Shown piece after piece: positions 54,535 to 64,000 of a stretch of 64,000 nucleotides of DNA; within the stretch, counting starts at the first letter, position 1, and every line of letters starts with the position of its first letter. A program made the position numbers and the translations under genes. This stretch comes from Sordaria brevicollis. Its lineage: Eukaryota > Ascomycota > Sordariomycetes > Sordariales > Sordariaceae. The notes under the pieces were generated by a model that was given only the letters and a program-made list of their open reading frames with translations, was not told where the DNA came from and made no database searches. The stretch lies in assembly GCA_033439795.1 (NCBI GenBank), contig JAUTDP010000006.1, forward strand, positions 1,426,001-1,490,000, given 5' to 3'.

Positions 54535-55880
54535 CTAATCAAAGAAGAAGCGCTTGACGTCTGAATCGCGACTTTGAGTATTCGTCGTCGATGTTCGGCT
54601 TGTCTTCCGAGGATTCTTGTAGACTGCGACGCCTTTTCCGACGGGAGGATTTGTCGGCGACAAGGTGCTGCTCAGGGAGCTAGGAGGAGTGGGAAGAGGG
54701 TGGGGTTCCGAGGCTTGCTCCTGTTTGGGATTTCTTTCCACAATGAATCAGTAAACCCGGAAGTTCCAAGATTCGACGGAGAGAAGTGGAATTGAGGGAC
54801 GGCGGCAAACGCGGCGCGGAGGGGTTCTCGGGGCGGGCAAGCCGGGTGCACGAGTGCTGCGACTGCTGCGACTGCTGCCGACTGCTGCTTCGGGGTCCGG
54901 CCGCCGAAAATCTTTATGGACCCACAACCGTGCGTTGTGATTGGCTACCATCCTCCGAGTTTCCCAAAAAGAAAATTGTGGGGTCTTACCTTGGCCTGCG
55001 TGGGCCGGACTTTGGGCTTGACAACTCCAGCCTTGTAAGTCGTGAGCTTGTTAGTAGAAGTTGTTATTTCTTTCAGAACAAAACCACCAACTCTCGACGA
55101 AGACCCACCTTGTACCACTCTTCCGGAATTGATTTATCGTCTGAAGTTTCTTCACTACCAATGATATCAAGCCAGGCCTTGATCCTGCGCCTTCTTTCAA
55201 GCGACGGCAAGTTCTTCCCTATGATGGCGGTCAGTTATGATCTCACAGGATGACGCTCCGCAAATGAGCAAAATTGGCCAAAAATACCAGGAACATCATT
55301 TTCTTTCAAAGTGGAATTTGCGGTTGGTACCAGCTCGAGGATTTCCGTAGCAATACCGAGGCATGACACACGGCAACACGCAACATCTCGGTAACTACCT
55401 ATCCGGGAAGATCGAATGGAAGGAAGCAAGTACTCGAACAAAATTCATGCGGCAATAGAAAACACGGAGACTTTCCAATTTGAGGGTACCAGGCGATTTG
55501 AACGGTATGGTGCATCCAACACGAAGTAGACTTGGGAACCAAAAAGGAACGATGGCCAGTAGAGATTCAGGTAACAAGGTCACTAAGCTACTCACGCTCG
55601 TGACAATCTTTCTGAGACAGGAGGAATATTTCCACAGAAAGATACCTCGATGTATATTCATCGTTGCCAAAGAGCGAGCAGAAAAAAAGAAAAAAAAAAG
55701 AAAAAGAAAAACCAGGAATAAAAAGGTTGAATAACCAACAATTGTCACGAAGACCTGTCACTTACACTTCTTGTTTTCAGGCGTCTTCACCTTCTTGGCC
55801 ACTCCTCGACGCTCGATTGGACTTCCCGTCATTGCGTCAGACATCGAGAGCGGCTTCTTGGCCGGAATTGCGGGCGCCAT
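54535..55880 (-). CDS. Unknown four-exon protein, 150 aa
   Basis: Reconstructed exons: 55766-55880, 55109-55218, 54990-55031, 54535-54720. All joins keep one frame (453 nt). Donors are GTAAGT, GTGGGT and GTAAGA; acceptors ATAG, CAAG and ACAG; a CTACTAAC branch precedes exon 3. The protein begins MAPAIPAKKPLSMSDAMTGS, is basic, then has ENKKWKNLPSLERRRRIKAW and LDIIGSEETSDDKSIPEEWY, which look like a folded conserved core. The tail is Ser/Thr/Pro-rich and ends SDVKRFFFD. No TTG-started upstream extension is needed. I do not recognise the family. The basic character suggests a nuclear or nucleic-acid-associated protein, as inference only. Intron 1 is unusually long (547 nt). Confidence 0.7.
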
Positions 55881-57520
55881 TGTTTGTGTCTGAGCAGATG
55901 TTGTGCAAATTATGGACGCCTCGTTCCGGTAGGTGGTTGTTGATGACAAGCTGTGTCAGGGGCGGAGATTTGGATGTGTGATGGAAGGATAGTAGCATGG
56001 AGCATGAAAGAGAGAAGAATGAGAGTCGGGATCAATGTCGAAATTTATATAACTACTTGTTCCTTGAAAATTGGAACATTTTTCATAAACTGTATCAGAA
56101 AAGAAATCAAGCGCATTGCAGCAACCGGCGATGCAGGCGCATCTGGCAGGTATCAAGTAAGCCGTACTTCTGGATCACCATGCTGCACTTTGGCATAATG
56201 TTCATGAGTGAATGTGCAATCTGTTCGGGCACCTTTGTCCCCGGTTGCAGTCCTCGGAGTTGGAACAACAACGCTTTGAAACAGCTAACCAGTCAGATTG
56301 CCCTCAACACACTTGAATTTGCTTCAATGTTCCAAGAGTTGTCAGATGCAACTTTACAATTTTCAAGCTTGCAAGTAAATCCAACGCGGAGGATGGAGAC
56401 CAAGGTTCTCTAGAGAAGCCGTCTTGAATGCATGCAACTGGGAAGTTTTCACCACGAGACTGATGCAAAACATTAATATTTACGGGACGCACTTGATGCT
56501 GCAAGCCGTTGTTTCATGCAAAAATGATAGTTTTCCCTGCATCTGGCCCAATGTATGTAATCTAGTGCGGTTTTTAAGCTTCAAAGTTTATGTGCGGAGG
56601 TAAAAGTCAAGCGCAGTACACGACTCTTGTAGCTCTCTTCAGGTTCACGATCAGCCTTTGACATCCGAGTCCCATGGCGAACCACAATCCAGACGCTGTT
56701 TGGCAAAACACTGAAGAAAGAATTTGCTTCTGCGTTTTCTATGATGGTCAAGTTCTCTCAAGAGTATTATATTTCAGGAGATTGGTTTTTTTGATAGAAG
56801 AACAGAAACTGGTTCGGAAAAGCCCCATCCGCTCCTCGCCTTCCGCAAGGACACTCAGAAACAGCAGCCCAGTTGAGACAGGACAACATGTGAAGACTGA
56901 CTGGAACTGATCTTTAAGTCTAAGGTGATAGGCAGTTAGAATCCGAATCTAAGGTTGAATCGAAGTTCGCGTGTATCAAAGCCTGTTTAACTCGTATTTT
57001 TCTTAACAACGATCAGAATCCAGTAGAAGCAAAACGGAAAGGATGCGCCAAATTCCATGATATGACCTTACTGAAGACTATCCAAACTTATGTTTTGGGG
57101 AAAACTCGAGAAAAATAGACGGAAGGTGAAGATGAGCTTCCTTTTTTTCCACCTTCCTCGAGGCAACAGACGCCGTTCAGTGTGTTACCTATAACGGTTG
57201 TGGATGTTCAGGGGAATCTCTCTATTGCCAAGAACAGTTCAACTTATCAGAAAAGAGAAAACCGGTTGCAATCTCCCCTTGGTTGTTATTGACTCTGATC
57301 TGTTTCGGATAAATACGATTCCTCGTTGTGTCGATGAAGGTCGCGAGTCCCAAAGGATGAAGCATATGACAACAAAGCGGAAACGTAGTGTAAGAAGCAA
57401 CGAAGACTCATTTTCGATTCGTCCGGCCGTTCTTTCAGCGGATTTGAAGACGAATGTCTCATTTTGTTATTTCCAAAGCAAAGATGAGGGTTAGAATCCC
57501 GGCCCCCATCCTCCCAGCTC
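55881..57520. other. 1.6-kb gene-poor region
   Basis: Upstream of the four-exon gene. Somewhat AT-rich. Short frames only; no gene, tRNA or repeat recognised. Confidence 0.35.
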
Positions 57521-58087
57521 TCATGGCATCATGTTGATGACACCCTTGACCTCACTACCTAGAGGTAACCATTGAGCAAGCTGGTGAACTGTCTGAAACT
57601 TCAAAATCTTGCAACTGATCTGAATTGCCATATTCAGAGATTGATGCAGCTTGATGGCAATCCTTGATGCTTGGGCTGGAATTAAGAATCCTTCTAGACG
57701 GAGAGGACGTATGAGGGTTAGGGTTGGTGCCATGAAATCTTGAAAGCCACAGGCCGAATCGCTTAAACACGGCTCGCGATCCAGATCTTCGAGGTGTCGA
57801 TTATCTGTAACTTCTGACGTGTTTTCGCAACTGGTTTCGTTAGCCCATTGGAGGATTGCAGTGCTACACTTAAAAACCAGGCGGAAGCCTTTGAATGATC
57901 GATTGTCAAAGTCGAGAGACAGCATCGAGATGAGTGACGTCATCTGTGTTTCCCTCAATGAGAACGGCAGAATACTCGAAATCTGAATGTCATCGATGGC
58001 TTGTTCGAGATCGAGGACGAGATTTGACAGAAACAATGGCTTGCCAAGACCGGGCGGATGACGGCCGTACTCGGCCAGGTGCGATCG
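57521..58087 (-). pseudogene. Orphan open frame, possible gene remnant
   Basis: The minus frame is open for 189 codons (58087 to 57521) and reads like protein, for example EYGRHPPGLGKPLFLSNLVL, LDLEQAIDDIQISSILPFSL and MTSLISMLSLDFDNRSFKGF. It has no ATG in the first ~60 codons and no plausible upstream exon was found before the ade6 promoter. It may be the 3' exon of an unrecognised gene, a degraded copy, or chance. Confidence 0.25.
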
Positions 58088-58692
58088 TCACATGTCCGGT
58101 CCGGAGGCTGGACGGTGCGGTTAACGGCGGAGGACCCGTCCCCGTCAACCGAAATGAAACGGTCAGGTCCGATGCCAAATGAGGCGTGGATGGGCCGGCC
58201 AGATTCGCCGATCAGCGGAGGGCGGTGGACCGGAAGCGGCCCCGAACGGGGCGCTGAACCGGCCGGGGGCTCTCGCTTAAAGCGGGTTAGCCAATCATTA
58301 CCACGGATTTTGCGTAAAACATCCCCACTTAAAAATTTGGACAGGCATCATTCCTCATCGACAACTCCATTGCAGTGGCATCCCGCACGACTCCAGCGAG
58401 CTTTCAGCGGAGTCCAATGCGAGTCCAGCAAGGCGACTGGGAGACCGTCCCGTCAGGTGTGAGTGTGACTCCCATTGTGATTCCTTATCTTATCACCCCA
58501 CCATCGTACCGTGACTCTCGCCTCTCAGACTCCCTCCCGTCCCTTTGAATTTTGGAGATCTCTTCCTCCCGAACGCATCTCTCCTCCTTTGGAGAAGCGT
58601 TTTGGCTGTGTGCCAAATCCATCCAACAACCACCTCACCAACCTCACCAACCTCATATTTTGCGCCGTTGCGCCTCCCCCCTCCATCCTACA
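58088..58692 (+). promoter_or_regulatory. Upstream region of ade6
   Basis: About 600 bp. GC-rich at 58.05-58.28 kb, then a pyrimidine-rich leader from about 58490 that ends at the ade6 ATG. The frame is open upstream of the ATG but without family homology. Confidence 0.45.
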
Positions 58693-61600
58693 ATGGAGTT
58701 TCTTACTCTTACGGGCGGCTCCTGCTACACGGCCTCCGAGGCCGTCAAGCTGAAGGAGCAGATCAACAAGACTGCTCCCATCAAGGTTTCGTCAGTCTCG
58801 GGCGTCTGGGTCTATTATGCGCACATCGCTGGCGATGCCAATTCCGCCCAGCAGAAGCTCGCCCAGCTTCTCCCTCTCTCCGCCGACCAGGCCGCCCCCG
58901 GTCTTACACACATTGGCTACGGGCGCAAGTGGTATGTGACTCCTCGCTACCTCTCGCCATGGAGCTCCAAGGCCACCAGCATTGCCCAGGTCTGCGGCTT
59001 CGAGAAGGAGATCCATCGCATTGAGCGTGGCCGTCTCATCCACATCGAGTTTGAGCAGCCCTTCAACGACAAGAACATCACCTTCCGCGATGTTCTGCAC
59101 GACCGCATGACCGAGACCTTCTCGGCCGATTCTCCCGACCTGGTCACCATGTTTGCCGAGGGCCAGCCCCAGACTCTGGAAGTCGTCGACATCTTCGCCC
59201 CCGGCAAGGACCCTCTTCAGGTCCTCCAAGAATACAACAAAGAGCGTGGCTTGGCGCTTGACCAGTCCGAGATCGAGTATCTGGTCGAGAAGTTCACCCA
59301 GCTCGGTCGCCCCCCTCACGATGTTGAGCTCTTCATGTTTGCTCAGGTCAACTCCGAGCACTGCCGTCACAAGCAGTTTAATGCCAACTGGACCATCGAT
59401 GGCTTCTCCAAGGGCAAAAGTCTCTTTGAGATGATCAGAAACACCCACAAGGTCACTCCCGACTTCACTGTCTCGGCTTACAGCGACAACGCTGCCGTCA
59501 TGGAGGGTGACCACGTCAACTTCTGGTCTCCCGACTACTCGACCGGCTCTTGGAAGCTGAACAAGGAATTGATTCACGTCCTGGCCAAGGTCGAGACACA
59601 CAACCATCCCACTGCTATTGCGCCCTTCCCCGGTGCCGCCACTGGCTCTGGTGGTGAGATCCGTGATGAGGGTGCTGTTGGCAGAGGTTCCATGCCCAAG
59701 GCTGGTCTTTGCGGCTTCTGGGTCTCTGACCTGCACATCCCCGATCACACTGCTCCTTGGGAGATCGATGTCGGTCGCCCGGCTCACTATGCCAGCCCTC
59801 TTGATATCATGCTGGAGGCCCCTATTGGTAGCGCCCGCTTCAACAACGAGTTCGGCCGTCCCTGCCTTACTGGTACCTTCCGCACTCTCCTTACCGCCGA
59901 TGACACCAAGGCCGAGGGCGAGTTCCGCGGTTACCACAAGCCCATCATGATTGCTGGTGGTGTTGGTACCGTCAGAGAGAAGCATGCCCTCAAAAACCCA
60001 TCCGACGTTCAGGAGGGCGCCCACGTCATTGTTCTTGGTGGCCCTGCCATGCTCATCGGTTTGGGCGGTGGTGCCGCTTCAAGCAACGATTCTGGCGAGG
60101 GTAACGCCGAGCTTGATTTCGACAGTGTTCAGCGCGGCAACCCCGAAATGGAGAGACGTGCTCAGATGGTCATCAACACATGCGTTGCTCTTGGCATCCA
60201 AAACCCTATCGCCATGATCCATGATGTGGGTGCTGGCGGTCTTTCCAACGCCTTGCCAGAACTTGTCAAGGATGCTGGCTTCGGTGGCAGATTCGAGCTT
60301 CGCGAGGTCGAGTGCGTCGACAAGAGCATGAGCCCTCTTCAGATCTGGTGTAACGAGGCCCAGGAGCGTTACGTCTTGCTCGTCAACCCCGAGGGCATGG
60401 AGCGCTTCACCAGCATTTGCCGTAAGTTTATACGTCCGACTGCTTTCTCTGTTTGGTGATTCTGACAATGTGTACAGGGAGAGAACGTTGCGGCTTCTCT
60501 GACGTCGGAACCGTCATCACCAAGGAGGCTGATGGCGTCTCCAAGCTCATCTTGAGCGACAAGCACTCCAACGAGTACCCCCGTCCTATTGATGTCCCTA
60601 TGGATGTCCTCTTCCCCAAGGGACGTAAGCTCGAACGCATTGTTTCCTCTAAGAAGCCCCAGTGGCCCGCTTTCAACCCTGTTGCCAGCCTGAAGGAGGC
60701 CTTTGGCGACTCTACCAGTGACGAGGATCTTCTCAGGCAAGCTGTCCAGCGTGTCTTCTGGCTGCCATCTGTTGGCTCCAAGTCCTTCCTTATCACCATC
60801 GGTGACCGCACTGTCGGTGGTCTCACTGTCCGTGATCAGATGGTTGGTCCTTGGCAGGTTCCTGTCGCCGATGTTGCTGTTACCCTTGCTTCGTTCGGCC
60901 TCAATGCCGTCAAGGGTGGTGAGGCCATGGCTATGGGCGAGAAGCCTACTCTTGCTCTCATTTCTCCTGCTGCTTCCGCCAGGATGGCCGTTGCCGAAAG
61001 TTTGTTGAACCTCGGTGCTGCCGACATCAAGGCCGGTGCTCAGCGTGGTGATCTCAGGCGTGTCAAGCTCTCCGCCAACTGGATGGCCGCTGTCAACCAC
61101 CCCGGTGAGGGTGCCGCTCTCTACGAGGCCGTCGAGGCTATCGGTATGGAGATGTGCCCTGAGCTCGGCATCAGCATTCCTGTCGGAAAGGACTCGACTT
61201 CCATGAAGGCCTCCTGGAAGGATGGCGATGTCAAGAAGAGCGTCACTGCTCCTGTCTCCGTCGTTATCTCTGCCTTCACCACTGTTGAGGATGTTCGCAG
61301 GACCTGGACTCCTCAGCTCCGCCGCGTGGAGGAAGTTGGCGAGACTGTTCTTCTGTTCGTCGACTTGGCCAAGGGCTTCCAGGCTCTTGGTGGCTCTGCC
61401 CTTGCCCAGTCCTTCGGCGCCATCGGCAACGAGGCCCCTGACGTGCGCGATGTCGATCTCCTCAAGGATTACTTCGATGCTCTTGCTCAGCTTCACGAGA
61501 GCGGCGTTGTCCTTGCCTACCACGATAGGTCTGACGGTGGTTTGATCACCACTGTTGCCGAGATGATGTTCGCCGGTCGCTGCGGCGTTGACTTGACCTT

Positions 61601-62822
61601 GGACGGTGTCTCCAAGTCCGGAAGCCTGGCCGACCTCACCGACGCGCTCTTCAACGAGGAGCTTGGTGCCGTCTTTCAGGTCCGCGCCGAGGATGAGATC
61701 AACTTCAAGCGCTGCTTCGCCACTTGCGGTCCTCCTGCTGGCCTGATCCGCAAGATCGGTGTCGTTCTGCCCACTGCCAAGCAGACACTCGCCATTCGCT
61801 ACGGCGAGGGCAAGCCCTTCGTCACTCTTGACCGGGCTGAGATGCAGCAGTGGTGGAGCAAGACCTCGTACGAGATGCAGAAGCTCAGAGACACTCCCGC
61901 GTGCGCTGACTCCGAGTATGCTGCTATCGCCGACTCCCAGGATCCTGGTCTCTCCTACACCCTCACCTACTCTCCCGCCGAGAACATCGTTCCCTTCACT
62001 GCCTCCATCACTGGCTTCTTCGGCAAGACGCCCCGCGTCGCTATTCTCAGAGAGCAGGGTGTCAACGGCTACGCCGAGATGGCTTTCGCCTTCCGCGCCG
62101 CTGGCTTCGACGCCGTCGATGTGCACATGACCGACATCATCAACGGCCGCTCTCTCGCTGACTTCGTTGGTCTCGCCGCCTGCGGTGGCTTCTCGTACGG
62201 TGACGTCCTCGGCGCCGGCCAGGGTTGGGCCAAGTCCATCCTCCTGCACGAGAAGGCACGTGCTGAGCTCGAGGCCTTCTTCAACCGCAAGGACACCTTC
62301 TCCTTGGGTGTTTGCAACGGCTGCCAGATGCTGTCCCGTCTCCGGTCGCTTATTCCTGGCGCCGAGCACTTCCCCACTTTCGTGCAGAACGCGTCGGCCC
62401 AGTTCGAGGCCCGCTACAGCATGGTCAAGATCGAGGAAGGCGAGGCCAGCAAGAACTCGGTCTTCTTCAACGGCATGGGCGGCTCCAGCCTCCCCATCGT
62501 CGTCTCCCACGGCGAGGGCCGCGCCGAGTTCGACTCGCAAGCCGACTTCCAGGCGCTCACCGAGCAGGCCGGTATCCCCATCCGCTACGTTGACAACCGC
62601 CTCAACGTCACGGAGGAGTACCCCTTCAACCCCAACGGCAGCCCAGCGGGTATTGCTGGTGTGGCCAGCAAGGACGGCCGCGTCCTGGCCATGATGCCTC
62701 ATCCTGAGAGAACCATCATGGCTGATGTGACGAGCTATGCTCCTGCTGATCAGCTTGCCCAGTGGGGCGAGTTCGGCCCTTGGTTGAGGATGTTCAGGAG
62801 CGCTCGTCGCTGGGTTGGTTAA
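58693..62822 (+). CDS. ade6: Phosphoribosylformylglycinamidine synthase
   Basis: Fourth step of purine synthesis: FGAR + glutamine + ATP to FGAM. Exons 58693-60421 and 60478-62822 (56-nt intron, GTAAGT donor, TACAG acceptor, phase 1) give 1357 aa, the usual length for the single-chain enzyme (yeast Ade6 1358). The first ATG of the conserved start MEFLTLTGGSCYT was chosen. Landmarks: FAQVNSEHCRHKQFN, KVETHNHPTAIAPFPGAATG, SGGEIRDEGAVGRGS, MIHDVGAGGLSNALPELVKD, ISIPVGKDSTSMKASW and LAYHDRSDGGL. The C-terminal glutamine amidotransferase domain has LREQGVNGYAEM, ACGGFSYGDVLGAGQGWAKS, the nucleophile Cys in LGVCNGCQM and the catalytic MMPHPER. Cytosolic. Strong codon bias creates an 851-codon antisense frame. 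Confidence 0.97.
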
Positions 62823-63343
62823 GCGGAGATGTGTTATGAGGTGAGATGAAAACAGATGAGATAAAAAAAAACAGGGACATGCAGAAACGTAAACAGAGAT
62901 GATCAACATAAAAAGGGTAATCAAGGATGGGCTGGGAGATTCAACATTTGCGGATTGCGGAGTATGAAGGAAGGGTCGTCACCAGCTGGATGGTTTGATA
63001 TGGGAAAAAAGGCTTGTTTAGGGTTTTGTACATATGGGTGGCAGTCTAAATAGCAAAAATAGGGGCTCGTAGTCTGGACAGACTTTTAAATTTCATGTTA
63101 TATTCGAACTTCACTGTCCACAAACTCTGGGTTCCCGTGAATGGATGTCTGCCATCGGCCATTACTTTTGAATTGTACTATTCCGATTCCAGTCTTTCGA
63201 TAAGGATGCTTAAAACTCAAGATTGGCTTCCATGCCTGCTTTGAAACTCATGCTATGCCAAATGTATTATTATACCTGAGCTAAGCGGGTAAAAAATGCT
63301 GCAAGAATCGTGAACTCATTCATCAACAGTTTCCTCAGCTGTT
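62823..63343. other. Convergent 3' UTR region
   Basis: About 520 bp between the ade6 and sgt2 stops; AT-rich, no gene. Confidence 0.5.
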
Positions 63344-64000
63344 TTACCTTCCACCGTTACCACCGGCACCATCAGCACCGCCGCCACCCATGAAGGAGCG
63401 GGCCCTATCACATTTGTTAGCATCCTCAAGATTTGTACTCGAAAAATGTTGGCAAACTCACAAGTCAGCAATGTTGGGGTCGTTCATCAAGGACGACATA
63501 TCGGGGAGACCGCCACCACCCTGGAACTGGTTGGCCATGTCCCTGAGACGGGGGTTGTTCATAAGGTTCGCCATCATATCAGGGTTGCTCATCAAGTTCT
63601 GAGCCATCTGAGCAAACATGGGGTTGCTCATGATAGATCCCAAGTCAGGCATGCCACCACCACCACCGGCACCACGGCCAGCACCACCAGCACCACCACC
63701 ACCGAACATACCAGCCAAGCTGCTCAAATCAGGCAAGCCACCGGCACCAGCACCAGCACCACCGGCACCGCGAGCGGCAGGCGCATCATCTCCAGCAGCC
63801 TCCAGCTCCTCAACCCTCCTCTTGGCAGTCTCATACCCCTTCTTCATCGCCTCACTGCCACCATTACCCTCATACTCGATTCCCTTCTGATACGCCTCCA
63901 TGGCGCCCTTGGCGTCGCCGAGCGCGAAGCGCGCCAGGCCCAGGCGGCTCCACGCCTTGGTGTACTTGGGATCAATAGCGACGGCGGCCTCGGCGTCGGC
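63344..64000 (-). CDS. sgt2: Sgt2-type TPR co-chaperone (5' part outside window)
   Basis: Hands tail-anchored proteins to the GET pathway and binds Hsp70/Hsp90 through its TPR domain (family knowledge). Only the C-terminal part is present. The last TPR (PKYTKAWSRLGLARFALGDA, then KGAMEAYQKGIEYEG) runs off the window. A Gly-rich linker leads to Met/Asn/Pro repeats (IMSNPMFAQMAQNLMSNPDM, NLMNNPRLRDMANQ), the substrate-binding region. Reading through gives a stop after NIADL, but a GTGAGT donor at 63461 and a GATAG acceptor (GCTAAC branch, 57-nt intron) add a terminal exon, 63344-63404, encoding ARSFMGGGGADGAGGNGGR. The intron is well supported by signals and frame. Confidence 0.9.

Noticed and set aside
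55395..55748. Minus-strand frame inside intron 1 of the four-exon gene and a possible 16-nt exon near 55605
   Set aside because: Including it puts the next exon out of frame; direct joining of exons 1 and 2 is in frame with strong signals.
58792..60024. 410-codon antisense frame in ade6
   Set aside because: Shadow of the sense coding sequence.
60369..62924. 851-codon open frame antisense to ade6
   Set aside because: It mirrors the ade6 CDS. High G/C at third positions removes stops on the opposite strand, and the translation has no motifs.
1..64000. CRISPR arrays, bacterial operons, ribosome binding sites, prophage
   Set aside because: Spliced genes and a tRNA with a nuclear-type intron show a eukaryotic nuclear genome; no such features were seen.
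1..64000. RIP-mutated transposon relics
   Set aside because: I saw no long AT-rich, TpA-enriched stretch that would indicate them, though base composition was judged by eye only.

Overview
The window is nuclear DNA of a filamentous ascomycete. It most resembles the Sordariales, close to Neurospora or Sordaria, although no species can be fixed from sequence alone. The evidence is widely spaced genes on both strands, short introns with GTAAGT donors, CTAAC-type branch points and YAG acceptors, pyrimidine-rich leaders, and typical fungal proteins (Nst1, Rho2, Erg8, Ade6, Tma20, Atg33). There are no operons, and no clear sign of RIP mutation.

Layout. 0-7.6 kb: the C-terminally truncated rRNA-processing gene esf2 (-), an aldehyde dehydrogenase (+), an unknown gene with a CRIB-like motif (+), and erg8 of the mevalonate pathway (-). 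7.6-15.2 kb: a long gene-poor stretch, then a large mitochondrial PPR protein (+). 15.2-20.3 kb: a purine-strand 12-bp satellite; a minus-strand unit that I read as about 23 tiny exons separated by 22 introns of mostly 38-51 nt; a 275-bp MITE; and a tRNA-Leu(CAG) with an intron. 20.9-30.6 kb: atg33 (-), a UvrD-like helicase fused to a RecB-type nuclease with a likely mitochondrial presequence (+), a large ankyrin-like protein (+), tma20 (-) and an I78 peptidase inhibitor (-). 32-39 kb: a Cys-rich coiled-coil protein (-), a small secreted protein (+) and a single-pass membrane protein (-). 41.6-46.2 kb: nst1 (-), followed in frame by 263 more open codons. 50.9-56 kb: rho2 (+) with a 6-nt exon, the mitoribosomal protein mL40 (-), and an unrecognised four-exon gene (-). 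58.7-64 kb: the purine-synthesis gene ade6 (+) and the 3' part of sgt2 (-).

Most recognised genes are housekeeping genes with unrelated jobs (ribosome biogenesis and translation, mitochondrial expression and mitophagy, isoprenoid and purine synthesis, Rho signalling, tail-anchored protein delivery). I see no gene cluster acting as one pathway. Mitochondrial themes recur in the PPR protein, Atg33, the helicase-nuclease and mL40, but they are scattered.

The most unusual object is the minus-strand micro-exon array at 16.85-19.11 kb. Its splice signals repeat with near-clockwork spacing. Its reading frame is open over long runs of exons but breaks at a few junctions, so it could be a fast-evolving protein gene with alternative exons, a decaying gene, or a spliced non-coding RNA. 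Splice coordinates were inferred by hand from donor, branch and acceptor signals, frame continuity and, where available, family homology. No alignment or RNA data were used.
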